Positions 34,748-43,625 of a DNA stretch of 64,000 nucleotides are shown one piece after another. The translations under genes and the position numbers were made by a program. The DNA is taken from positions 310,001 through 374,000 of the forward strand of contig JAEWSQ010000007.1 in assembly GCA_023398165.1 (NCBI GenBank), given 5' to 3'. Under the pieces are notes generated by a model. That model worked only from the letters and a program-made list of their open reading frames with translations. It was not told the DNA's origin and searched no databases. This DNA is from Spirochaetota bacterium. GTDB taxonomy: Bacteria; Spirochaetota; Spirochaetia; Treponematales; Treponemataceae. How positions within the stretch are numbered: position 1 is the first letter of the stretch; each line of letters opens with the position of its first letter.

Positions 34748-35998
34748 ATTATTACTAAAATCCTCGGTGAAACTTTTGTAATCGATTATTTCCTGTTCTA
34801 TTCCGATTCCGGTTAGTTCAATAAGTTGTATGAGATTTTGCATATCAGAAATTGAACGTATAGAAGGTTTAATAAGCTTTGTTCTGGAAACTATTTTCTT
34901 ATCAAGCTTTCTGCCGTACTTTTTATAGTGTGAAAAAATCTGAGCATTCATAAAAACAGGATGAATGTTACCATCAAGTTCGTCATACAAATTTTGAAAA
35001 ATAAGAATACCGTCCGGGTCAAGGTCTCCTGCATGATAGAGTGAAAACCCGGATTGGTACAATATACTTAATACTGATAATACCGCTTTGTTTGCATAAC
35101 CTCCTGTATAAAGCAGTACATCATACGCAGTAAAATAATTATGTATATAAGATGCTGAGAGTGCATAAAACGTTTCTTTATTTTCTATACACAAAACGCG
35201 CTTGTGGTTTTCACTCAAGGTAATATCAGTGTGTAAGTTAATTTCTGTGATTTGTAAAACAGTATTAAGACTTAAGCTGATAGTTGAAGGTTTTGAGCTT
35301 GTAATAGCAAAATCATTGTCTCCAATAAAACATAGAGATCCGGTTATGAGGACTTCCGGGAAATTACGTTCAAAAAAATAAATACCTTCAACCTGTATTC
35401 CCTCTTTTGCTGCTCTATTAAAAAGAAAAGAAGCGGTTTTAAGCAGGCTTTCAATTTTTTTCGAATCATTAAAAATCTGTATGGATAAGGCCCGCGGTGT
35501 ATATAAAAGTTCATTGTTTGAAATATGATTTGAAAGATTTACAAAAAGCTGATAAAGGTTATCTATAACATCTGTAGTGATTCCCTTTGAAAAGTCTTCA
35601 TTGTTTAGTGTGTTTGCCATCAACTCAAAAAAATGTGCAGATGGATTATTTTCTTGTCTAAGACTTTCTGCTTTTTCTTTTGCGTTATTCCTGGCTGCGG
35701 TACACCCTTCAACAGGAAAAACTTCGTTGAGTAATCGATACACCTGTTCAGGGTGTATAACAATAATAGTTTTAAGATTTTCACCTTTTTTATATTTTCC
35801 CCAAATGAGGGAAACAATGTTTTGTTTTTCAAGTAATTCAGCAGCTTCTAAAAATGTTTCGAGTTCATCAGGATTTTTTTCTCCAATTGAAGGAAATACT
35901 TTACTAACGTTCAGACGCAGCTCTTTACCGCCTTGTGCTGCGGCAGAAGACGGGAAACGTTTTAAAATTTCTTTACAAATAAAGGCTGTCCCGTCCAT
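34730..35998 (-). CDS. jetD: Wadjet nuclease JetD
   Basis: 422 aa. The C-terminal half carries a Toprim-like acidic loop GDLDPDG (324-330) inside LYHAGDLDPDGILIF, the metal-binding nuclease site of JetD (relationship to topoisomerase VI subunit A). In characterised Wadjet systems JetD cuts closed circular DNA after the JetABC motor has extruded it. The N-terminal half is helical and binds the motor. It overlaps jetC by one base. The last residues TTDEA come from repeat R2, so the tail may differ from relatives. Confidence 0.85.
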   Translation of the reverse strand: MDGTAFICKEILKRFPSSAAAQGGKELRLNVSKVFPSIGEKNPDELETFLEAAELLEKQNIVSLIWGKYKKGENLKTIIVIHPEQVYRLLNEVFPVEGCTAARNNAKEKAESLRQENNPSAHFFELMANTLNNEDFSKGITTDVIDNLYQLFVNLSNHISNNELLYTPRALSIQIFNDSKKIESLLKTASFLFNRAAKEGIQVEGIYFFERNFPEVLITGSLCFIGDNDFAITSSKPSTISLSLNTVLQITEINLHTDITLSENHKRVLCIENKETFYALSASYIHNYFTAYDVLLYTGGYANKAVLSVLSILYQSGFSLYHAGDLDPDGILIFQNLYDELDGNIHPVFMNAQIFSHYKKYGRKLDKKIVSRTKLIKPSIRSISDMQNLIQLIELTGIGIEQEIIDYKSFTEDFSNNTTDEA

Positions 35999-38900
35999 TA
36001 GCTGATTTTCCCTTGTATGTGTTCTCTCACGCGTGCGGTGTATCCTTTTTTTATCACGGTAAGAATTCTGTCCATGGACGGGGCGATGGTTTCAAGTTTT
36101 TCTGTCGGTACTGCAACAATGAGCTGTATGTTCATTGTCGCATAAAACTCAAGAATTCTCCGTATACGCTCGTCGTCAAGTTTATCAAAGGCTTCATCAA
36201 ACATTACAAGCCGTATTGTGCTTTCCGGTTTATCCATGAAAAATCTGTAGAAACTTGCGGCGATTGCTATGTAATACGGAGTTTGTGCTTCACCGCCCGA
36301 TTTTTCTCTAATAACCTTTGACAGACTTAATTCAACAGGTTTTCCTGTTTTTGGATCCATGGACGCTGTATTTTTTATTTTAATATCGTAGGTAAAATAT
36401 GTCCGGTAGTCACAGATGCTTCTCATTTGTTCAGAATCAAGATCTGCATGCAGAATAGAGTCGAATAATTCCTCTGCTGCTTTTTTTTCATCCGGATTAA
36501 TAAACTGCTCAAAGAGACTGTCCTCATACGCTGTAATTTCTGCTGCTTTGTTAAGAATGCGGATTTGACCCTTTCTGTCAGATCTTTCTTCGAGTGTAAA
36601 GCTGTACTGGTCGTTGCCGAATGTTAAGCTGCTTAATGTTTTATTAATTTCTTTAAAGCTGATACGGGCTTCTTCAATATACTCATTTAATTTTGCTATA
36701 AAGTGATCTTTGAATTCTTTTTCTGCGTCCATTCGCGCCTGTTCAATTTTTTCATGATACAAGGGCAATTCAGATTTTTCAAGCCTGTCGAGCATAGCTT
36801 TCAGGTTTTCTTCTTCCTCAATGCGCGAAGGAATGATATTCGAAAAATCTCTGTTGAACATGCTTAGATGAAGTGCAAAAGATTCATACGATTTTTCTTT
36901 TTTTGTTTCATTTGTTTTTCTCTGCTTCTCATACGAAGCGAGTATTTCTGAAGGGAGGGAATTTGCAAGTTTTTGTTCGGCATATTCTTCGCACCGCAAA
37001 ATGCAGTGTTCATTAAGATTTCTAAATTCTGTAATGTCGTGTTTAATGGTTTTAATTTTTTCTTCGTGAAATTTAATTCTTTTGATCAGATCTTCCAACT
37101 GCCCTTCTTTTTGGCCAATGATTCTCGACATTTGCTGAATAAAAGCATCGGTCTCGTTTATATGTATTTTAAGTGAATCGGCTTTATTTTGGAGATCCAA
37201 AAACTCATTTGTATCAATATCGAGTAGTTCTTTCTCTGTTTTTTGTAATTCACGCTGCAGTGTAACAGATTCTTCCACAAAAGAGGCTAAGGGGCGTGCA
37301 TCGTGAAGAGCTGAATAAATACGATACAAAATATCTTTAATGTTTGAAAAATCCTGGTATGCTGTATTAAGTTCCTCTATATGAGTTGTTAAACTGGTTT
37401 TATTTAGTAAAAGTTCTTTTTTCCTCTTTTCCAGACCCTTCCTGCCAAGCCAGTGTATTTTATACACTTCTTCTTTAATTTTTGATGCGGTAAAGTTAGT
37501 ATAACTCATACAGTCTTTTGTTATAGCCTTCCGGTAATTCTTAAGCGTTGCAATATCAGCAGTCATTACATCGCCTAAAATATAGTCAATGTATGTTTTT
37601 GCATAGGGAGAATCTGTATTTATGAGGGACGCGAGACTTCCATCCTTTACTGTTTTTTCTGAAATTCCTTCAGAAAGTTTTTGCTTCATTTTATAGATAT
37701 TAGGAAGAGGAACTCCGCTTACTCTTGGACCGAGTGAATTATAGATCTCAAGAGATTTTTGAAAACATTGAGGTTCAGTAATAATTGCGAACCTCAAGGT
37801 GTTAAGATAGCCTTCAACGGCATTTGTCCATTCTTCATCATTGCATTCCACAAGGTCGGATAAAACCCATGCTTGTATATCGTTTGACGATAGTTCCTCT
37901 AAAAGTCTCTGTGTAGTTTCTGGATACCGTCTTATTCCTTTTAGAAGATCCTCAAGTTCTTCGCTTACTTCTTTTCGTTCGCTTATTTTGTCGTCCAGCT
38001 TACGCTGAACATCAGATATTTTCTGCATAATTTGAGAACGCTTTACCTCTATATCTTCTATTGTTTTATCAATATCGCTCTCATCGATCTCAACTGTATA
38101 GTCTGTAAGTGAATTCTTTAGAACTTTTATTAACGCCTTGCATTGTTCAACACAGAGTTTATAAGATTCGCTTCCTTTTTTAGCCGACTCGTATTTTTCC
38201 TGTATATGAGCTATTTTATTTTGTATAGTATTGTACAAAATATACTTGTCATTTTTAGAAAGGGAAGACAAAATGTTTTCATAATCAAGTTCAGCTGTTT
38301 TTTTGTTGACTAATAAACGATCTACTTCCGTCCGGCTGCTCAGCAGATCTTTTTCAGTTATTTTTCTTTTCTCTGAATCAATTTTTTGTGCTTCCTCTGC
38401 AAGCGCATATTCTGCTGTTACATTAAGGTATGCAAGCTGAATAAGGCGGAGTTCAAAGGTTCGGTACTCTTCTATATCCCGAAGAATATTTATAAGAAGG
38501 TTAATTCTTTTTTTTGCTGCTACAGCAGCTTCCTCCGCATCTTTGTAACTTTGTAAATTTGATTTCATGGTGGAGACATCCAGACTCCTCTCCTCGAGTA
38601 TGTAGTCGCATACAAAATTGTTTACAGAAAGAAGCGGTGAAAAACTAACAGATCGGGTTAAGGCTTCGAGATAGGGATTATACTCGCTCATTCTACGGAA
38701 TACGCCTAAATAAAAAGTGAGCTGACGGGTATACTCTTTTTTTGTTTCATAAAAATCTGATATGAGCCCTTCGTGTGCATTCTTAAACTGTCTGTAATTG
38801 AGAAAGCCTTTTTCATCAGAGTAAACTGTTACAGAATCAGTCATGCAGCCGCGGGTAATCCAGAAGTGTTCCAGTGTTTTTAAATCGGTAAAAGACTCAA

Positions 38901-39228
38901 TAAAAATCCCGGACGTAAATCCTTCTGTTCCATCTTCAAAAAAGAGCATTATATGAGTAATCGTGTTTCCTCTCACATATTCTGTAGTGTCGCTTCCTAG
39001 TTTACATCTGGTGTAGCTTATTAAATCTCTTCCACCCCGTTTATCACCTGCTGCAGAATTGAATTTTGCCTTACGTAAATTAGGCGAAAGGGCGTATTGA
39101 ACTGCATCTATGAGCGTAGATTTTCCCGAAGCATTGTCTCCAACTAGGAGAGTTTTTTCATCTATGTGTATTGTTTCATCAATAAAATTATGCCAGTTTA
39201 TGAGTCTTATTTTCTTCAAACTAATCAT
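35998..39228 (-). CDS. jetC: Wadjet SMC-like ATPase JetC
   Basis: 1076 aa MukB/SMC-type DNA-extrusion motor. Head: Walker A GDNASGKST (30-38), signature SGGEAQ (977-982), Walker B LVMFDEAF (1007-1014) with catalytic Glu. The central 600 residues are two long coiled coils around a hinge near 430-600. This matches Wadjet JetC in size and arrangement. It overlaps jetB by eight bases and jetD by one base, so the four proteins are made in a coupled fashion. Confidence 0.92.
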   Translation of the reverse strand: MISLKKIRLINWHNFIDETIHIDEKTLLVGDNASGKSTLIDAVQYALSPNLRKAKFNSAAGDKRGGRDLISYTRCKLGSDTTEYVRGNTITHIMLFFEDGTEGFTSGIFIESFTDLKTLEHFWITRGCMTDSVTVYSDEKGFLNYRQFKNAHEGLISDFYETKKEYTRQLTFYLGVFRRMSEYNPYLEALTRSVSFSPLLSVNNFVCDYILEERSLDVSTMKSNLQSYKDAEEAAVAAKKRINLLINILRDIEEYRTFELRLIQLAYLNVTAEYALAEEAQKIDSEKRKITEKDLLSSRTEVDRLLVNKKTAELDYENILSSLSKNDKYILYNTIQNKIAHIQEKYESAKKGSESYKLCVEQCKALIKVLKNSLTDYTVEIDESDIDKTIEDIEVKRSQIMQKISDVQRKLDDKISERKEVSEELEDLLKGIRRYPETTQRLLEELSSNDIQAWVLSDLVECNDEEWTNAVEGYLNTLRFAIITEPQCFQKSLEIYNSLGPRVSGVPLPNIYKMKQKLSEGISEKTVKDGSLASLINTDSPYAKTYIDYILGDVMTADIATLKNYRKAITKDCMSYTNFTASKIKEEVYKIHWLGRKGLEKRKKELLLNKTSLTTHIEELNTAYQDFSNIKDILYRIYSALHDARPLASFVEESVTLQRELQKTEKELLDIDTNEFLDLQNKADSLKIHINETDAFIQQMSRIIGQKEGQLEDLIKRIKFHEEKIKTIKHDITEFRNLNEHCILRCEEYAEQKLANSLPSEILASYEKQRKTNETKKEKSYESFALHLSMFNRDFSNIIPSRIEEEENLKAMLDRLEKSELPLYHEKIEQARMDAEKEFKDHFIAKLNEYIEEARISFKEINKTLSSLTFGNDQYSFTLEERSDRKGQIRILNKAAEITAYEDSLFEQFINPDEKKAAEELFDSILHADLDSEQMRSICDYRTYFTYDIKIKNTASMDPKTGKPVELSLSKVIREKSGGEAQTPYYIAIAASFYRFFMDKPESTIRLVMFDEAFDKLDDERIRRILEFYATMNIQLIVAVPTEKLETIAPSMDRILTVIKKGYTARVREHIQGKIS

Positions 39229-39823
39229 CAGTTTTTTCCCTGCCTTTTTTTGATTCAGCTTCGATGCCTGAAAAAACTTCGTCTATCATACAATTGTCAA
39301 TGGTAAAAAGTATGGAGGGGTAGAGGATTATTAATGCCTCGCTTTCAAAAGGATCCCCTTCAATTTCAATCAAGCTGAATGCACTCAGTTTTTTTAGAAT
39401 TTCCTTGAGCCGTGTTTTTTTCAACTCCAGAGAAGTTACTGCTTTAAACTTTTGAAGAAAGTCAAAAATGAGAATGGAAGGAAATTGAGAAAGAGAAATC
39501 TCATTCCGCTTTTCCTCGTACATGATGCGAATAATTATTAACGCGCAAGTCTCATCACGGCTTAAGCGAATTCTCATATCTGCACCCGATCGAATTGCAA
39601 TAACTCCTAATGCCTCGTCTTTTTTTAAGTCAATATCAGCATAGCTGAACCATGTTTCCAGTAAATCAAAGTTCCTGACAGCAAACGTATACAGGCGGTC
39701 ATTATTTTTATATCCTCTAATAATGAAAGAAGAAGATAAAAGAGTTTTTATACATGACTTAAAAAGATCGGTTTCTGAGTCGGTCATTAGATCAATTTTT
39801 TCAAGTTCAAGTCTATTTTTCAA
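39221..39823 (-). CDS. jetB: Wadjet KITE subunit JetB
   Basis: 200 aa, the MukE-like subunit of the Wadjet condensin (DUF4194-type region). Two winged-helix segments are visible (LFKSCIKTLLSSSFIIRG and ELKKTRLKEILKKLSAFSLI). It overlaps jetA by 11 bases and jetC by eight. Sequence identity in this subunit is usually low; the call rests mainly on size, position and the winged-helix pattern. Confidence 0.85.
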   Translation of the reverse strand: MKNRLELEKIDLMTDSETDLFKSCIKTLLSSSFIIRGYKNNDRLYTFAVRNFDLLETWFSYADIDLKKDEALGVIAIRSGADMRIRLSRDETCALIIIRIMYEEKRNEISLSQFPSILIFDFLQKFKAVTSLELKKTRLKEILKKLSAFSLIEIEGDPFESEALIILYPSILFTIDNCMIDEVFSGIEAESKKGREKTDD

Positions 39824-41300
39824 GGGTTCTCCTAAAAGCTATGTCGGGAATATCATAATGCAAAAAATGTATCCGGCCAGCACTTTTTTGTTCGAGTGTG
39901 AAGGGGAATTTACGCGAGTCTGATTCAGAATATAAAACTGCATATAGATACTTAATGAATGATTGATTGTCGCTAATAATATCAGATGGAAGAAGAATTT
40001 CTTTATTCAGACCGAAAGAATTAAGCCAATCTTCAATTTTTAACGGACTTAGCTGTTTATCTAAGCGGGTTTGAATTTTTTTGTGTTCCGCTTCAAGTTC
40101 TGCATCTGAAAAACCGGAAACACGTTCAAACAGAATTTCATGCTGTTCTTTATTCCAGCGTTTATACCTCGAATCTGATGAAAACGTCCTTACACCATAT
40201 ATGCTGTGTTTAAATCGGGCTTTAAGATGGGGTCTTACCATCAGTTCTTTAATAATCTGATACAGTCTCCCGGTGATTGTAGAATCTGGTTCAAGTTTTG
40301 CCTTAATGCGTTCAATGCTTGCCTTTGAATAGAGCATATTGCGCCTGTCAATTTCTTCTAAGAGAGGATCAACCGCTTTTAGTGTATCTCTAATTTCTTC
40401 TAGAAATGTTTTAAGTTTGTCTTTCGATTCCTCTGTTGTAAAAGAACCAAGTCTGGAAAATTTTAGTGCACTCGATTCAAGCCATTGGCTGTCGGTTATA
40501 AGCTCTCCAATGCGTTTAAGAATTTTCGGTCTGTAGCGCGACAAATTATCTGAAGTTTTTAATCTTTTATATGCACCGTCTAAGATTTCTTTAGCATACT
40601 GATTGAAGTGCAGTTCCAATAGACCGCTTATGCTTGTCTCGTTTTCGGTTACAATTTCATAATATGCATGAATATTTTGAGAAAGAACTTTTAGTGAATC
40701 TATGAGGGACATCGTTTGTGAATGAGCATTTAGAACACTATAATGACCGTTATCGACTGCTGCGTCACTACAAATAAGTGAATATATGGAAACAATGTGA
40801 CTCTCATATTCAGTCTTTAAGCCCTCATCTACTTTTGCAAGGGACTCAAAAAAAGGTTTTGCTGATGAACTCATATTTATTATCCTGGAATAATCGGGAA
40901 GTACTTCTTCCTTCATCCATCCGCACTTAATAAAGACTCGAAGGTACTTGGAAGATGCTGCTCTCACAGGATCTAGAGAAGTCTGAGCGTTCCCTGTTTC
41001 TTGTTCATCCTCTTCTTCTGCTTTAGTTTCCTCATCCTGCACCTTTATCAATAAGTCAGTAGAAATATTGCCAGTTGATATCAGCTCTGTATTGTCATCA
41101 TCATTAATAAAGCTTGATTCATGAAGCGCAATGTAGTCCATAAAACGTGCGGTTAGAACAGGTCTTTCAATTCCGTGAGAAGATTCTTGAAAAAGCCGGT
41201 AAAAAATGATTAGAAGAGCTGCATAGTGTTCCTTCTTAGGACTGGCTAGCGGCGAGAAAAAGTTTTCCGGAAGGGTTGTAAAGACTCCTTTTGTACTCAT
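39813..41300 (-). CDS. jetA: Wadjet kleisin subunit JetA (type II-like)
   Basis: 495 aa from ATG 41300. The N-terminal LPENFFSPLASPKKEHYAAL (about 8-27) resembles the JetA of type II Wadjet systems rather than the DUF3375 JetA of type I. The rest is helical with a coiled-coil portion near 220-330, as in MukF-like kleisins. An ORF extension to 41402 would add 34 hydrophobic residues, but it runs over the promoter and repeat-like DNA, so I reject it. Promoter boxes lie 8-36 bases upstream, which predicts a leaderless mRNA. Confidence 0.88.
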   Translation of the reverse strand: MSTKGVFTTLPENFFSPLASPKKEHYAALLIIFYRLFQESSHGIERPVLTARFMDYIALHESSFINDDDNTELISTGNISTDLLIKVQDEETKAEEEDEQETGNAQTSLDPVRAASSKYLRVFIKCGWMKEEVLPDYSRIINMSSSAKPFFESLAKVDEGLKTEYESHIVSIYSLICSDAAVDNGHYSVLNAHSQTMSLIDSLKVLSQNIHAYYEIVTENETSISGLLELHFNQYAKEILDGAYKRLKTSDNLSRYRPKILKRIGELITDSQWLESSALKFSRLGSFTTEESKDKLKTFLEEIRDTLKAVDPLLEEIDRRNMLYSKASIERIKAKLEPDSTITGRLYQIIKELMVRPHLKARFKHSIYGVRTFSSDSRYKRWNKEQHEILFERVSGFSDAELEAEHKKIQTRLDKQLSPLKIEDWLNSFGLNKEILLPSDIISDNQSFIKYLYAVLYSESDSRKFPFTLEQKSAGRIHFLHYDIPDIAFRRTLEK

Positions 41301-41307
41301 CAGACTA

Positions 41308-41336
41308 AGTATAAAGGCTAAGACTTTCTTTTGCAA
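41308..41336 (-). promoter_or_regulatory. Wadjet operon promoter, predicting a leaderless jetA mRNA
   Basis: Minus strand TTGCAA (41331-41336), exactly 17 bases, TATACT (41308-41313), then seven bases to the ATG (41298-41300). The predicted start is at the start codon, and no Shine-Dalgarno sequence precedes it. Confidence 0.65.
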
Positions 41337-41809
41337 GAAAGCGGAGCAAAAAAAGTTTATTGCAAATTGAATAAATTGTCCGCAGATTGCGAAGATTGAC
41401 ACAGATTTAGGTTAAAATGATGAAACAGAGAAATTAATTGAATTATGAAAAGCTATCTGTGTGAATCTGTGGTTCTTCTATTCCTTATAAAAAATAGCAC
41501 TGTTAAACAGGATTGGAAATACAAGAAAACACATAGGATGATTCAATATGCTTATTGTTATTCCCCGGCTTGCTTTACAATGGGCATTGTGAATAAGAAA
41601 AAGAAGAACCTCAGGTCCTAAAGCTCTTCGAGCTTAGGACACACAGATTATAGGGTAGAGCTGAAGAAGCTTAAAGATATAAAAAGTAAGTTACTTCACA
41701 TATAAACCGGAAAAATAATCTGAGTTCATCAGTGGCAATTCCTTAATCACGCATATTTTGAAAAGTATGGGACTTATCGATTAGTGTCAGCGCTGCGACG
41801 TCTCGCACC
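41337..41809. other. non-coding region between Wadjet and the DMT gene
   Basis: No gene is supported. Contains short repeated phrases (CGCAGATTGCGAAGATTGAC, ATCTGTGTGAATCTGTGG), the block CACAGATTATAGGGTAGAGC shared with the other side of Wadjet, and the beginning of R2 copy C. Confidence 0.6.
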
Positions 41810-41820
41810 TCATCTGTGAT
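41785..41820 (+). repeat. dispersed repeat R2, copy C (partial), overlapping the DMT gene end
   Basis: GTGTCAGCGCTGCGACGTCT then CGCACCTCATCTGTGAT, matching the distal half of R2 copy A almost exactly. The DMT stop codon lies in it, and CCTCATCTG recurs at about 41834, so the last dozen residues of that transporter are repeat-derived. Confidence 0.65.
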
Positions 41821-42712
41821 TTTTTCTTATCTGCCTCATCTGCGGATTTTTTTCTCCCGGTTTCACCAGTCTGTCAAGAAATATTCCTAGAAAAAGAAGC
41901 ATTGTTCCTGCGATGAGTGCAATGGTAACCGGATCGTTGAAAAAAATGAGGGCGCCGAGACTCGTCATGGGAATTTTTACAAAGGTATGAATGCTTCCCT
42001 CGGTGATAGGAATATCGCGCAGTCCTATAGTCAGTGCAATCTGGGCAAAATAGGCGCCGGCAGCTGCAAGTATGAGAATTATGACTGAATTAAGATCAAG
42101 ATTTACCGCCTGCGGAACGGAAAAGCCTGTCATAAAAAGGCCGACAATGCACACTCCAAGATAAATTACTACCGGGTGTTCAGTGAGAGATGCTCTTTTA
42201 TTAAAATGATACGAAATACCTGCAAAAAATCCGCTTGAGATTCCAATGATGTTCGCCGTGAGGGTTGATGAATGATCATCTGAAAGCACCAAATACATAC
42301 CGGTAAAAGCAATCAGTATTCCGATTAAGGTTGTAATTCGAACCTTGTCCTTAAGAAAAACTATTGCAATAATTGCCACGAAAATTGGAAAGCTGTTGTT
42401 AAAAAATGTAGCGCGTCCCGGCGAACCGATGGAAATTGAAACATAATAGAGCATCATTGCAAGCGAGCCGAAGAAACCGCGTCCCAGCCACGGTTTAACG
42501 CGCACAATCTTGAACGGTGTTTTTGTTGCAGCGAGCTGTACGAGACCTATAACAAGACCGGCAGCAAAGCGGGAAAATGTGGTGAAGTATCCGTCAAATT
42601 CTTTAGACAGCAGACTGATAATGAGCGCGGTCGCAGCGAAAAGTATATTTGACAGGTAAATATAGAAAAGCGACTGTAAATGCGTTTTTTCTTTTCTCTG
42701 TGAAGTATTCAT
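41810..42712 (-). CDS. DMT/EamA-family transporter
   Basis: 300 aa, ten predicted TM helices in two five-helix EamA repeats, typical of drug/metabolite exporters. Starts at ATG 42712 (MNTSQRKEK); an extension to 42889 translates the antisense of the tRNA gene and is rejected. Helix LVIGLVQLAATKTPFKIVRV and the EamA pattern GSPGRATFFNNSFPIFVAII are recognisable. The C-terminal tail PQMRQIRKNHR is encoded by repeat words and is not expected to be conserved. Substrate unknown. Confidence 0.88.
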   Translation of the reverse strand: MNTSQRKEKTHLQSLFYIYLSNILFAATALIISLLSKEFDGYFTTFSRFAAGLVIGLVQLAATKTPFKIVRVKPWLGRGFFGSLAMMLYYVSISIGSPGRATFFNNSFPIFVAIIAIVFLKDKVRITTLIGILIAFTGMYLVLSDDHSSTLTANIIGISSGFFAGISYHFNKRASLTEHPVVIYLGVCIVGLFMTGFSVPQAVNLDLNSVIILILAAAGAYFAQIALTIGLRDIPITEGSIHTFVKIPMTSLGALIFFNDPVTIALIAGTMLLFLGIFLDRLVKPGEKNPQMRQIRKNHR

Positions 42713-42786
42713 GTATATTTGTAGAGTACCATATTCAGCCTGAAAAATACAATAATACCGATGTGCAGTTTTTAACGCTGAAAAAC

Positions 42787-42815
42787 TTGACAAGCACGTA
42801 ATTTTTGCTGATACT
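42787..42815 (+). promoter_or_regulatory. tRNA-Gly promoter
   Basis: TTGACA (42787-42792), 17 bases, GATACT (42810-42815). The start would be near 42822, five bases before the mature 5' end. Confidence 0.6.
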
Positions 42816-42826
42816 GTGGTATAACT

Positions 42827-42897
42827 GCGGCTATCGTATATCGGTATTACACGACCTTCCCAAGGTTGATAGGTGGGTTCGACTCCCATTAGCCGCT
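42827..42897 (+). tRNA. tRNA-Gly(CCC)
   Basis: 71-nt cloverleaf. Acceptor GCGGCTA/TAGCCGC with discriminator T at 42897, a short D arm GTA/TAC, anticodon stem CGACC/GGTTG around TTCCCAA (anticodon CCC at 42859-42861), and T arm GTGGG-TTCGACT-CCCAT. CCA is not encoded. The DMT gene is divergent. Thirteen bases of the T-arm/acceptor junction recur inverted at 42916-42928. Confidence 0.93.
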
Positions 42898-42928
42898 AAT
42901 CAATGTACCCCATATAATGGGAGTCGAA
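42878..42928. repeat. inverted repeat of the tRNA T-arm sequence
   Basis: TTCGACTCCCATT (42878-42890, inside the tRNA) and its exact complement AATGGGAGTCGAA (42916-42928) are separated by 25 bases. It could be a scar of integration at the tRNA or a hairpin that affects 3' processing. Confidence 0.7.
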
Positions 42929-42953
42929 ACGGAGGCTGCGCCGGCCGGTTCTT

Positions 42954-43379
42954 CTATCTTCTTTGCAGATCCATGAGTTTGTCTTTCAAATAAATAAGTC
43001 TGTTTCTCAGTTCCCGTACCTGTTCCATACTCGACATTATTTTTGACTGCATGTACACGTCTGCCAGAATCCCGTCAAAGAGAAAGTCTGCAAAGGTTGC
43101 AAAGGTTGCAGTGTTCATGGAAAAGTCTGTCGGTACGACAACATCCTTAAGTTCCCGCTGCAGATCATGGAGAAGATAATTGATGCGGTTCATAATGTCG
43201 CTTGCTGAGCCGAGCTTTGAGTGTTTTATAAGGTCGACAATGAGACCCCCTCCCAAAATATCTAGGAATCCCCAGTTGCGGGCGCTGCGGAATTTATCTT
43301 CGGCCTGATCAATAAGGGGAAGAATCTGATCGATTATGACGAGAACGTCCTGTATTTCCCTGCGGTTAATATCATTCAT
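42954..43379 (-). CDS. conserved-type protein of unknown function
   Basis: 141 aa, no signal peptide, no clear TM segment, mainly helical with heptad-like ends (REIQDVLVIIDQILPLIDQA and EQVRELRNRLIYLKDKLMDL). The central WGFLDILGGGLIVDLIKHSK is a striking motif that I recall from uncharacterised proteins in Firmicutes and spirochaetes, but I cannot name the family with certainty. Monocistronic, divergent from the KOR operon and ending beside the tRNA. Confidence 0.7.
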   Translation of the reverse strand: MNDINRREIQDVLVIIDQILPLIDQAEDKFRSARNWGFLDILGGGLIVDLIKHSKLGSASDIMNRINYLLHDLQRELKDVVVPTDFSMNTATFATFADFLFDGILADVYMQSKIMSSMEQVRELRNRLIYLKDKLMDLQRR

Positions 43380-43542
43380 GAGGTAAATGTACTTCTTTTT
43401 TCTGCTGATATCAAGATGTTTTTTCTTGTGATGATATTAGTATAGTATAAGTTTTATAAAACAATAAGACAATAAGTGTATTAATGTCGCAACTTTAGGA
43501 GTTAAGGATTGTCTAATAGTATATAATTTAAACTCGCCCTGC

Positions 43543-43571
43543 TTGTATGAAACGAGTCAGTTTATTATAAT
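43543..43571 (+). promoter_or_regulatory. KOR operon promoter
   Basis: TTGTAT (43543-43548), 17 bases, TATAAT (43566-43571). The leader of about 48 bases holds TTTGGAGG before the GTG start at 43626. Confidence 0.7.
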
Positions 43572-43625
43572 GAAACTTTAATTGCGGGTAAAAAATAACC
43601 TCATACCGGGGTTTGGAGGTATAGT

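Noticed and set aside
41301..41402. N-terminal extension of jetA (34 hydrophobic residues)
   Set aside because: It overlaps the -10 and -35 boxes and repeat-like DNA; homology to JetA begins only at the LPENFFS region.
42713..42889. N-terminal extension of the DMT transporter
   Set aside because: The codons are antisense to tRNA-Gly(CCC); the true TM start follows the ATG at 42712.
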